Of a stretch of 64,000 nucleotides of DNA, positions 31,938 through 42,039 are shown in pieces. The first letter of the stretch is position 1; the number at the start of each line of letters is the position of its first letter. Location of the stretch: positions 216,145 through 280,144 of the forward strand of contig CAICTM010000003.1 of assembly GCA_903772945.1 (NCBI GenBank), given 5' to 3'. Source of the stretch: Seminavis robusta. Lineage: Eukaryota; Bacillariophyta; Bacillariophyceae; Naviculales; Naviculaceae. The notes under the pieces were generated by a model. That model saw only the letters and a list, made by a program, of their open reading frames with translations. It did no database searches and was not told the DNA's origin. A program made the position numbers and the translations under genes.

Positions 31938-34559
31938 ATGATGATCAGCCGCCAAATATTCAACTTGCAGATTGTGGGCTTTTGTTTCATTTTGGTGTCC
32001 ACTGGCCTTCCAAGAGCAACCCAAGCCTTCACTACCACTACCACTATCAGTGCCAGAACCATCCACAATCACCCTCATCAGTGCCTCCATGATACCCATG
32101 ATAAGGCTAGACAGCTATGGTCTGCCGCAACGGATGACATTGGCGTGGAAGAGTCTTCCTTGACAAAAACTGGAAAGTTTGATCTGGAGGCTGCCTTGTT
32201 TTGTTCGGGATTGGCATTTGACTCCTATGTCGAACCTCCTTCCAATTCTTCCAGGTGGGAAAGAGGTGTAAGTGTTCCAAAAAATGTTCCACCAAACTTA
32301 TACCCATACATGTATACTGACTGGTGACTCTTTATCTACATTTCTTTCTTTGCTCGCCCGTTCCTACAGTCCAAAGGAATGGATGTCGCTTTCGTCTCCA
32401 ACGCTTTTACACGAAATCTCTACAAGGGTCTCCTCCAAATTCAACCCATTCGGGCCATTGGATTGCCCGATGAAGATGATACCATTGAAGGAATTGCCAC
32501 GGGTGGAGGAACCGATGCCTATCTCAGCGTTGCTGTCTTGGAAGGAGATTGGAAGGACGATGTCTTTATGCTCGAAAAGGAAATGTATCACGAAGGAATA
32601 CGAGATCTCAGTGGAGCTGCACACGTCGGACGATCTTCCACGGCATGGTCCAATGTAGACGAAACAAAATCCAAACAAACCAAACGCAACACGGGAAAGC
32701 AGTCGGCCTATCATATCAAATCCGGATGGGGACGAGATGGACAGGCTGTATGGTCCGAAGATGAAGATCCATTCTACTTGTATTTGCAAGATCCTGCGAC
32801 CGCTCGGTTGGTATTTTCCATTATGGACGATGATTTGATTGGAGAAGGCAGTGTTGTGGGATCAGCACATCGGAGGCTCACGGAACTCATTCCGGAAGCC
32901 AAACTCACGCAACAACAATTGATTGAAAATTTAAAAGGAGAGCTCCTAGCCAAATTACAAGAAAGCGGTGGAGACTTGTCGCAATTGGATCTGAACAATG
33001 ATCTCGCCAAAGTCCAACTCGGAGCGAGATCGTGGGAAGGAGGAATCAAAATGACATCCAAACCCAAAAAGAAGGATAAGAAAAGTCAAGTGGCCATGGG
33101 TGTTGCTGCGGGGGCAGCTGTGGCAGGACCCCTCGGAGCGGCGGTGGGAGGTGTCATGGCCAACATGTACGAAGGAGAAGTCAAGGGGCGCATCGAACTC
33201 AAAATGAGTTATCTGCCACTGCCGCCCACACCAGTCAAACGAGAACGATACACCGTTTTGGGGGGCATACCCGGAATCACGTGGGGAGCCCTCTTTGACA
33301 AGTATGTGGAAACGCAAAAGGCAAAATTGGCCGCGATGGAACAAGTAGACGACAACAATCAGAATAGTAATAATATTGCGCCACCAGGATTGCTGCAGGT
33401 GGAGGATTTGGAACAGTGCTTCTTTATCAAGCATTCGGTGACCGGTGGATGCTGTATTGTGTATCGATCCTTGGAAAAGAAACTGATTGTGGTTTCGTTC
33501 CGAGGAACCTGCGAACCCAAGGATTTGATCACGGATGCCAATTTGATACAGGAAGCATGGGTGAAAGGGGAGGATTTCGATACACCAGATGCTTGCAAGG
33601 TTCATCAAGGCATTCGACAATCGATGGAATCCATCTCGCGTCGACTCAAAGAGTTGATTCTGGCCGCACCGGCACCGGGAGAGGAAATCTCGGATTACGA
33701 TATGATTGTCACCGGACACAGTCTTGGGGGGGCACTATCCACCATGTTTTCAGCTGATATTGGAGAGTACGGAATTGATGCCGGACGTGCGCTTCCACAA
33801 TTGGCCCCCTCCGAACCATGGTGGAAGAGTATTACCAATACAATCATGGGTCAGGAAGCCCGGGATTCTTCTGGGAAATCTGGTCCGCCCCGTCCCAAGT
33901 CCTTGCGCATGTACAACTTTGGCAGTCCTCGAGTAGGCAACAACGTGTTTGCAGATCGATTCGATGCTCTCCTCGAGGATGGGCGCCTGGATGCGGCGTA
34001 TCGCATTGTCAATGGAGATGACATTGTGACCCGTGTTCCCCGCACAACCTCTCCCTTGGGTGTTCACTATGAGCATGTTGGTTCTACTGTCATGGTATCC
34101 AAAGAAGCCGAAAAGGTGGAAGGTTCCGATGGGGACGTGGCCCCAGCCGTTTGGGTGGAAGGTGAAAGTGACGCATCCAAGTGTCCCGTCCGCGATTTGG
34201 ACTTTGCACTCAATAGTCCTCTCGCGGAAGGAACGCTCCTCGGAGACCTTCTCAGTGCCACAACTGCCAAGGATTCCGAATCGGATCAGCCGGACGGTGG
34301 TGTTTTTGGCAGGTTCTCGGGCGTCGCCTCGAAATGGTCGGAACGAGTCAAGACTCTCAAGGCATCCGATCTGGCCAGTGTAGTGGGTATTGATCGTGAC
34401 TTTGTCGAACGTGAATTCAAGATAGTAGAGAGCTTTGCCCAAGGCCGAGCGCTTGCGAATCACATGGAAGACGATTATTACACTGCCATGGGCCGTGCCG
34501 TTGGCTTTCGGGTAGCTGTTGGCGAAGAAATCATCCCCTTGGAGGAGGAGAGTGCTTAG
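31938..34559 (+). CDS. Class 3 (fungal-type) lipase, probably plastid-targeted, with C2-like region
   Basis: Two exons, 31938-32267 and 32370-34559 (intron GTAAGT...CAG), 839 residues. The N-terminus has a signal peptide (IVGFCFILVSTGLP) then RATQAFTTTT, an A-F junction like the diatom plastid motif. Residues about 120-290 form a C2-like region split by a linker (DAYLSVAVLEGDW; ARLVFSIMDDDLIGEG), possibly for membrane or calcium contact. A Gly/Ala-rich segment (GVAAGAAVAGPLGAAVGG) follows. The lipase domain has VTGHSLGGALS with nucleophile Ser561, the Asp in NGDDIVTRVP and the His in GVHYEHVG, a complete triad. Expected to hydrolyse acyl lipids, perhaps galactolipids if truly plastidial (inference). 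Confidence 0.83.
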
Positions 34560-34776
34560 CGGTCGAGCGATGATTGGAGATGCTTTGCTTGGCTACAGAA
34601 TGAAACTTTGTAAATACATGTAGTGCTACAGCCTCATGAATCAATTATGATAGAACACTGGCTAGTTCCTTTTGTTTGTATTCCCATGGCTTTCTAAAGT
34701 TGGAATACGACTGTATATCGTGCTCTGGCCTTGGCATAGTAAACGTATTATCTTAGTGCTTGTGACACTGATCAAG

Positions 34777-35802
34777 CTACCCATATGCGACGGTTGTTTC
34801 GTCCAAATCAAACAGCAACAGTTTGCTTGTTGATTGTTGTCGAATGTCATGCTGATCCATTGGTAACCATTCAAGCCTGGATCCTTCTTTATCTTGATGC
34901 TGTTTCCGCATGGCCTCCAAGTAATCTTCTCTGCAAGCCCGATCGGACTGTGCAAAGACCCATATTCTGGCATTCTGAGATTTGTGCAGGATTTGACAAG
35001 TGACCCGAGCAGCTCCCAAGGCCACTTGTTTGGACTCAAAGACATCAGATAACAGATACAGGTCTGCCTCTGGAAGCCGATTTTTGTTATCATCAAGGAC
35101 ATCTCCTGTAAGATCAAACCGTTGTGTTTGCAGGACATGCTGAAACCCCTGTTCCTCACTCGCCTTTTGCACCAATTCCAATGCCAGTGGATCCAAATCT
35201 GTGGCAACTACATTTTGGGCCCCCAGCTTGGCAGCAGTCAACGACGGCAGACCAGGGCCACAGCCAAATTCGCAGACAGTCATGGACGAAAGAGCTTTTG
35301 CTGAGAGCTGCTGCTCCATCGCAATGGCAGCCACTCTGGCAGAAGGCCACACTTGGGATGCCAGAAAGTTTGCAGGTTGGCCGTAGTCCTCGAGATCCAT
35401 GGCAGACGAGACGGCGAAACAAAATGGCGATTCTGGATCGTTTTGTCGAAGTGGTACCTTATGACACGGGATGCCCGAAATTGTTGTGGTTGTTGTATAC
35501 CCAAAGCATACCGGAAATAGAGAATGATGGTGGTGGAATGTGACTATTGAGAGGAAGAATAGAAGCCTTGAAGCAAGGCGTGGTTGTACTCGTATGATAC
35601 AGCCTGTTGGCGTCAGCTTCAACGGCTCATGCAAGGGAGTTGTCTTGATTGGAAGCCCATGTTGTCTTGTATCCGCATCCACTACCGGTACCAATGTACC
35701 GGTATCCACTCCTCCACTGATGGGTTCTGCTGAAGCCAGAAAGCTAGACCCTCCAGATCTTCCCACACGGAACACTCTTCTGTGCTGGACCGTCATTTTC
35801 AC
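34777..35802 (-). CDS. NNMT/family-16-like SAM methyltransferase
   Basis: 341 residues as an unbroken frame from 35802. The catalytic part begins near residue 117 (VPLRQNDPESPFCFAV), followed by ASQVWPSARVAA (the W-P-A block), motif I VCEFGCGPGLPSLTAAKLGA, an acidic VATDLDPLAL and LYLLSDVFES. This order fits protein-lysine and nicotinamide-N-methyltransferase-like enzymes. The first 115 residues are atypical: a hydrophobic run (RLLFFLSIVTFHHHH) lies in the middle rather than at an N-terminus, so the true start may lie in another exon. An internal ATG at 35400 would cut off a needed strand. Substrate unknown. Confidence 0.7.
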   Translation of the reverse strand: MKMTVQHRRVFRVGRSGGSSFLASAEPISGGVDTGTLVPVVDADTRQHGLPIKTTPLHEPLKLTPTGCIIRVQPRLASRLLFFLSIVTFHHHHSLFPVCFGYTTTTTISGIPCHKVPLRQNDPESPFCFAVSSAMDLEDYGQPANFLASQVWPSARVAAIAMEQQLSAKALSSMTVCEFGCGPGLPSLTAAKLGAQNVVATDLDPLALELVQKASEEQGFQHVLQTQRFDLTGDVLDDNKNRLPEADLYLLSDVFESKQVALGAARVTCQILHKSQNARIWVFAQSDRACREDYLEAMRKQHQDKEGSRLEWLPMDQHDIRQQSTSKLLLFDLDETTVAYG

Positions 35803-36423
35803 GTTTCACTCTAACCAACTCAGGAATGCCACAGATGGTTGCTATTTTAAAATATCCAAGGAAAGACGAAAGAGAGAAATACCGTAGCAGCTTCAAAACA
35901 GTGTGGGTGATGGCCGTCTTTGCTGCTGGAACTCTTCGTGCACTCTCCTGACTCCTGACAGCAACTCTTCGCGCAAGAATCGATTTCCTGCTTCTATAGA
36001 ACCTTTCTCGCGACGGTAAGGATCTTCATCCAGCGCATCAATTGATGAAAGCCCAAGCTAGCTAAATAGACTAGTATGATCCTTCGAAGCTGCTAAGGGT
36101 CGGCTTCGTTCGGAACCGACGGATCTTCGGAATCTTTTCAACGTTCCACGTGTAACCCTATTCTACACGTGTTCCCGTCCCCCCATTACAGCATTGCCTT
36201 GCTTGCGTTCTCTTGATGCCACCATGCTCGTCCTAGTTTTTAGGGTCAGAGATTACCGCGGTTTTGTGGCACAGTGAAGCCAGGCAGCAGCAGCAAACAG
36301 AAGACATACTGTACCTCTAGCAACCACATCACACGCAGACAACAGCAAAGCACAATACCACAACCACAGCAGCCGCTGCTATTACTTGAGTACTTGTACA
36401 CTGTATCTATTGCTATCCGCACC
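35803..36423. other. Divergent intergenic region
   Basis: Between the leftward methyltransferase and the repeat-protein gene. The right part (36274-36423) stays in frame with the next gene but is Gln/Ser-rich and likely a leader. No separate gene seen. Confidence 0.45.
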
Positions 36424-37713
36424 ATGCCGAGACGGGGGCATGCCAATACCGGTACCGGTAGCAACGCTAGCAACAACAACAACAAGAAGAAAAAGAACAA
36501 GAGAAGGATGTTTGCCAATGATGAGGTTTGGATCCAAGGCATTCTATCTTTTGTTGGCTTTGGACAGTACGCTTTTGTTGGAGCCGTCAACAAAAGGATG
36601 AACCGATTCTACAAAGCCTACTGTGAAATTGAACTCAAGAAAAACCCGAGGATTGTAAAACCCGTTTCGTATTTCAATCGCTATGCAAAAAGCACCGACA
36701 CTCTTTGCAGTGAGACATTCTGTAACCAGACACGTGCAGAGTACTGGCTCTGGCTCAAGGACAATTCCAGCAACAAAGAACCTCTTCGCGATCAAGTTTG
36801 CATTGTCATTGCCAAAATTGGAAATCCTTCTGTCATGCACTGGGCACGACAACAAGGATTCCGAATGTCTGCGGACACGTGTGCTGCAGCTGCTAAAAAT
36901 GGACAGCTGGGAATGCTCAAATGGTTGAGAGAGAATGGTTGTCCATGGAATTGGAAGACATGTGAGTACGCTGCTGAAGGTGGGCATTTGGAAATTCTCA
37001 AGTGGGCTCGTGAAAATGGTTGTCCATGGTTTGAATGGACATGTGCCTGTGCTGCCAAAACTGGACATTTGGATATTCTGAAGTGGGCCCGTGCAAATGG
37101 TTGTCCATGGGACGTATTCACGTGTTCCGGTGCTGCTCAAGGTGGTCATTTGGAAATTCTCAAGTGGGCTCGTGAAAATGGTTGTCCATGGAACATATTC
37201 ACGTGTTCCGGTGCTGCTCAAGGTGGTCATTTGGAAATTTTGAAGTGGGCTCGTGCAAATGGTTGTCCATGGGCTGAAGACACATGTTATCATGCTGCTG
37301 AGAATGGACATTTGGAAACTTTGAAGTGGGCTCGTGCAAATGGGTGTCCATGGGATGAACAGACATGTGCTCAAGCTGCTGAAGGTGGCCATTTGGAAAT
37401 GCTAAAGTGGGCTCGTGAACATGGTTGTCCATGGGACACATGCACGTGTTCCGGTGCTGCTGAAGGTGGACATTTGAAAATACTGCAGTGGGCTCGTGAA
37501 AATGGTTGTCCATGGGACACATTCACATGTGAGACCGCTGCTGAATGTGGACATTTGGAGATTTTAAAGTGGGCTCGTGAAAATGGGTGTCCATGGGATG
37601 AACAGACATTTGAAGCTGCTGGGCTAAGCGAGAGAGGCAACAACAGTGCAGTGATCCAGTGGCTACGCGACAATGGCTGCCCTGGGTCTCATGAAGATGA
37701 TGAAGGACACTAA
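36424..37713 (+). CDS. F-box-like protein with 27-residue ankyrin-type repeats
   Basis: 429 residues from ATG 36424 (MPRRGHANTG, context ACCATG). The frame stays open upstream to 36274, but the inner start is favoured. After a Lys-rich leader, VWIQGILSFVGFGQYAFVGAVNKR resembles the F-box-like first helices seen in stramenopile repeat proteins. From about residue 150 come nine regular units of 27 residues (consensus GHLEILKWARENGCPWD--TC--AAEG), each with a fixed G-C-P-W and T-C. Neighbouring DNA units are 81 bp and nearly identical (37113-37193 and 37194-37274), so the array is changing by unit duplication. The last unit degenerates into NGCPGSHEDDEGH. A binding scaffold, possibly an E3 substrate receptor, is inference. 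A paralogue ends at 191. Confidence 0.82.
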   Translation: MPRRGHANTGTGSNASNNNNKKKKNKRRMFANDEVWIQGILSFVGFGQYAFVGAVNKRMNRFYKAYCEIELKKNPRIVKPVSYFNRYAKSTDTLCSETFCNQTRAEYWLWLKDNSSNKEPLRDQVCIVIAKIGNPSVMHWARQQGFRMSADTCAAAAKNGQLGMLKWLRENGCPWNWKTCEYAAEGGHLEILKWARENGCPWFEWTCACAAKTGHLDILKWARANGCPWDVFTCSGAAQGGHLEILKWARENGCPWNIFTCSGAAQGGHLEILKWARANGCPWAEDTCYHAAENGHLETLKWARANGCPWDEQTCAQAAEGGHLEMLKWAREHGCPWDTCTCSGAAEGGHLKILQWARENGCPWDTFTCETAAECGHLEILKWARENGCPWDEQTFEAAGLSERGNNSAVIQWLRDNGCPGSHEDDEGH

Positions 37714-38586
37714 TAAGCATCGTCCCAGCATACCGGTATGCATATCACACACGTAGTAGGTAGTCCAGGCTAGCTAAAACTAAATTTCTTTATGTGCACT
37801 CACTCCAATGCACGTTAGTACGGTATCGATGCCCGCCTGTCTAGACACCCAAGAAAAGACAAACTAATAGAAACCAACTCAACTAACAAATCCACCACCA
37901 CGACAGTACCGTGTCAATACAGAAACCTGACTAAAAAGCCAAAACAAAAGCAAAAGACAAACACAATTAAAGGACGGAATCAGGAGGAGCTACCGTAGAA
38001 CTTGATGCCACAGCCCCGACGCCTCTGGAAATTGATTGCATGGCTTGATCGTTCTTCTGACGCATGCCCGCTTGATTAAAACTAGTCACCTTGTTGCCTA
38101 TGCCTACCCAAGAGCCATGTCATCTATACCTTTTCCAAACCGCAGAAAGCCGACTAGCTAGCTAGTGAGCTACCTGTTACGGAGTACTGGTACTTGTGAT
38201 CGTCTGAAAGGTTGTATGGCTTGCAAGAGCGAATCCAGAATCGAATCCTACTGGTAAGTGCCTCGAGGGACCAATCTACATGTAACAAAGGACCGATTGA
38301 TTTGAAAGAACAGCGGGCTATACCTTAGCACGTTTCAAAGACCATCACGGAAGATCATTTCGCGTATTACATAACCATGCCGGTGGCCATTCTATCTATT
38401 GTGTAACTAGTTGCTTTCATGATGGTGGCAGACAACCAGATTTTGCGTATTCGTGTCCTCTTCTGTCGATTTGCAGTGTCGTGGATTCAAGACTCAAAAC
38501 ATGCAGCTTTCTTTTCCACGTTTTCGTTTCCTTCGTTGAACTGTTGCTGAGCGGTTCATTCTCTTCGTTTCCAACCGTCGTCATTT
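37714..38586. other. Intergenic between convergent genes
   Basis: A-rich stretch with AAAGCCAAAACAAAAGC near 37936-37960, a CTAGCTAGCTAG at 38154-38165, and otherwise nothing recognisable. Confidence 0.5.
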
Positions 38587-40336
38587 TTAATCTTCCCAAC
38601 CATCATCGGCCTCGACCGAGCCCATGGATCCATTTGACTCGCTCAGATTATCCTCTCCGGAATAGATGGAACTTCCGTCTTCATTGCCCGAAAAGATGGT
38701 GTCGTCGTCGCTTCCCAAGTCGTCATAGTCTGTGTCGTCGTCATCGCCCACAGGCTTGTTTGGTTTGGCGGCGGCATCCGCCGAGCTTTCGTCTTCTTCC
38801 GAGTTGAGTGCGGTCGTTTCGGTATTGTCGGCGGTGGACTTGGATCGGCTTCGCTTGACTGCGTCAAGCAAGAGGTGTGTCTGGCTGCCATCCAAGGACC
38901 TTCGACTTCCGCCATTGAAGGACCTTCGACTGCCATTCATGGATCCCTTGCTGTCATCGACGGGGGGAGCAGCCTGGGCCGAGACGGGCGTCGTGATGAC
39001 ACTCTTGTTCTTTTCCTGCAAGAGTGCCAACGAGAGATCGTTGATGCGTGTCACCATGACGCGGAAATCATTCAATAGACCGGCATTGATGAGACAATTG
39101 TCGTAGACCTGTGCGGCCAGCACTTGTGCGAGACCGGGGTGACTTTCGCGGGCCTTGTTGATTTCGACAATGAGTGGATGTCGGGGATTGATTTCCACGT
39201 GCTTTTTGGTCTGTTGAAGGGAATCCATGGTTTCGAGACGTTTGACTTGAGTGGGATCCTCTTCGTCGTGAATGACACGGGCGGGTTGTGAGGCAAAGTC
39301 ACAAGTGGGAGTACAGGCTTCGACCTTGTCATAACCCAAGGTTGCCTGGAACCATTCGCAAAAGTCTTCCGCCGCATCTTGGGCCAATCCCTCTCGCTTG
39401 TATAGACTGGTGACAGACCGCTGTCGTCGATCGTCGTGGTCAATGTCCTTGAGAAAGCTGGTGTCAACGTCATTCCCGGCGACATCGACCATTTTTCGGC
39501 CAAGGTACTTTTGTAGATTGTTGGCCATGAGCTCTTGTTTGTTTTTGGCAATGTATAGAATGGCAACTCCTGCCTTTTGTAGCTCCTGAGCATGCTTTAG
39601 CTTTTCGAGTTTCTTAAAGTTGAAGGCATCATTGGTCATGGTGATGTAGTAGAGTGCGGTTTGACCTGGTAGCATGCTGGACACGTATTCATCGAGTGTG
39701 ATTTCCTTTTTGTTTCCAGTAGGATTAAAGAGAGGAATGCTGAAGCGCAAGAGTGATTCATTGGCTCCCTTGAGCATGCTGGTAGTGATGAATCCATACA
39801 CTCCCGCCCAAGACTCCTTCAAATCCTCCGTGAATTCGTCGCTTAGCGCTGCTGCCAGGGTATCGAGCAGTGCTTGCCCCACAATGGGATAATGCTCTGG
39901 CAGGATTCCGAAACCAACATGCTGTGCCCCCAGGTTGACCAACGTTTCCTCAAGTTCTTCCAAATCGGGCCCCAAGAACTGAACCGAACTGTCCAGCATG
40001 GAAACCACATTCTTGGCGTGCCTCTTGAACATCCTTGTCTTGAACATTTTGTCTTCAACTTTTTCGTACCCTTTGCCAAATGGAAACATCTTGTGGGCTC
40101 CTGGGGCAAGCTTGAAGATACTGGCATTAAAAAGAAAAACAAAGCAAAGCAAAACAAAGTCAGACTTCAGTCCTTCCATCCCTTTACTCCATGGTTCTTT
40201 ACAACTATTATACATGTTGCACTCACTTTCGAAAGAGCAACTCTCCCACTGCTTGGGTGCAATCAGGGATTTGCAGAACAATCTCCCAAGAGTCTTGCAC
40301 CTTTGCCACGGTCTCTTCGCTCACTGTCACTGACAT
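38587..40336 (-). CDS. Globin-HSP90 C-terminal-domain fusion protein, copy 1 (with long acidic tail)
   Basis: Two exons: 40336-40227 and 40120-38587 (intron GTGAGT...CAG, phase 2), 547 residues. Exon 1 encodes MSVTVSEETVAKVQDSWEIV through LLFR. Residues 1-160 are a globin: Trp17, LAPGAHKMFPFG with CD1 Phe51, distal-type His71 (FKRHAKNVVSMLD) and proximal-type His104 (LGAQHVGFG, then EHYPIVGQALLDTL). From about 175 the protein matches the end of the HSP90 middle domain and the C-terminal domain: LDEYVSSMLPGQTALYYIT, LQKAGVAILYIA, YLGRKMVDV, KKHVEINPRHPLIVEI and AQVYDNCLINAGLLNDF. No N-terminal HSP90 ATPase is present. An acidic Ser-rich tail of about 120 residues lacks a counterpart in copies 2 and 3. 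Likely a haem protein that dimerises or docks to chaperone partners (inference). Confidence 0.85.
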
Positions 40337-41364
40337 GATATGCTGGTAAAACTACGCTATAGGAAGCAACTGGATGATGATGATGGGATGTTGTTGGGAT
40401 GTTTGGAATTGTTGATTTGTGTGAAGACCAAACCATCAAAGGCAAGTTGGCTTCTCGGCTTCTCAATCAACAGTGTGGTTCCGTGGTGGTGATGGCCAAA
40501 ACTAACTGTTCGAAAGGGAAGGGACATCTGGACACTGGGCATGGGTCGCAGAATCTAATTTAGATCTAACTGGTTCCTTCTACTTCCGTGAAACAATACT
40601 ATACAAAATAAGTACCGGTAGACTACAAGCAAACCCAGCCACAAATGTCCATCACCAGAAACAGTGACGTTCGTTATGTTATTCATCGGTACCAGAGAAC
40701 AACTGCAGACTGTTACCGTTGCGTGGAAGCCGAATATTTGTTGGGTTGACCGGTAGCGGCAATAACATGTAAAAGACTGAGTCACTCATCAATCCCGTAC
40801 AGTTCCCCAGCCAACATCAGTGATCGTGAGGCACCTGAAGCGCTGAAGACCAGTTGCTATCGGTACTACACACTACACACTACACACCACCTGATGGCAG
40901 CAACATACATTCTGCATTGCTGTAGATCAGATGGGGATCATCGCAAGAAATGAGCTCAACGGAACGGGTGTCCCTGCCTGGAATCAATAAGGACCTGAAG
41001 GTGTTAGCCTTTGGCGCACCATGCAACCTCAAAAAGGTCAAGGGAATAAAGGAATGCATGGAGCTGCCAGCAGCTCAAACAGAGCTTGTCTTGCGAGCTG
41101 GTTGAATCTTTCGTTTGTTCCAAATCCAAGGCATGGTCCTACCGGTACCGCACGCCGCAGGCTGTGCTTCATGTACTGGACGTTGAGTCATGAATAGGAC
41201 TCCATCAGGTCATACTCGGGATCAACGTCATTGACGTGACAGAGCCAAAGTTTTCGTTGACAACAAGCAACTCTCACTCGAGCTCAGCAGATTCTGTTTT
41301 GGTTTGGTGACAGTCATCAACAGTTGTATATCTCATCACTGTTCTAATCTCCCAAGTTATCATC
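40337..41364. other. Divergent intergenic region
   Basis: Upstream regions of globin-HSP90 copy 1 and the gene at 41365. ACTACACACTACACACTACACACC near 40865-40889. No gene seen. Confidence 0.5.
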
Positions 41365-42039
41365 ATGTCAGGTGAAGAACTAGCACCGTTTGTTGCTGCT
41401 GCGCTCCGTGATCGTGTGGTGACAGATCTCCAAAAGGAACTGCAGGAACTCAAAGCCAAGTACCAAGCTGTGGAGCTTTCAGGAAAGGGAGGTTTCCCAG
41501 TTTATGCGTCCAAGTCATTCTCCACTGGTGCGTATTCCAGCCCTTTGGAATGGACCGTTGATGTTTCGGATACCTCCAAAAGTACTTGTGGCAAGGAACA
41601 GCTGCAGCATCATTTGACAGTAGGGGACCTTACAAAGTTGGAGGTCCGTCTGGGTGGGATCACGCGGGGGGTTTGGCATTTGTCCTGCCGGGAAGGGCTT
41701 GGAAGATTGGCAGTCTACAATAATAATGGGTTCGCCGAAAATCTTGCATTCTGCTTTGGAATGGAAGCAGGTCTTTACGTGGTGGTGGACGTGGAAATGA
41801 ATCAGGAAACGTTCAAGTATCTGACAGCCAAGGACTCATTTGGGGACGAACTGGTGGAGTCTACCGATTTGCCAAACATGATCTTGCAGCTCTGCCCGGA
41901 GGACGCCAAAGTTAGGCTTCGAAATGTGGTCTTCTTCACGGACAAGATCGAAGCAGCCATGAGGGCATGGAATATCCCGCCGTTTGCCCCTGGAAAGGGT
42001 GCACCAATATCACCAGAACTGGAAGTATGTATCTGCTAG
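41365..42039 (+). CDS. Uncharacterised protein with N-terminal coiled coil
   Basis: 224 residues, intronless, ATG at 41365 (MSGEELAPFVAAALRDR). The first 35 residues form an amphipathic, coiled-coil-like helix (VVTDLQKELQELKAKYQAVE). The rest is a soluble, mixed alpha/beta domain (LTKLEVRLGGITRGVWHLS, GLYVVVDVEMN, DAKVRLRNVVFFT). No signal peptide, membrane segment or catalytic motif is visible. The opening FVAAALRD seems familiar from diatom hypothetical proteins, but I cannot name the family. It lies between globin-HSP90 copies 1 and 2; a link is not shown. Confidence 0.65.
   Translation: MSGEELAPFVAAALRDRVVTDLQKELQELKAKYQAVELSGKGGFPVYASKSFSTGAYSSPLEWTVDVSDTSKSTCGKEQLQHHLTVGDLTKLEVRLGGITRGVWHLSCREGLGRLAVYNNNGFAENLAFCFGMEAGLYVVVDVEMNQETFKYLTAKDSFGDELVESTDLPNMILQLCPEDAKVRLRNVVFFTDKIEAAMRAWNIPPFAPGKGAPISPELEVCIC

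Noticed and set aside
38587-40120. HSP90 pseudogene next to a globin gene, rather than a fusion
   Set aside because: Globin and HSP90 parts share one uninterrupted exon in all three copies, with no stop or start between them.
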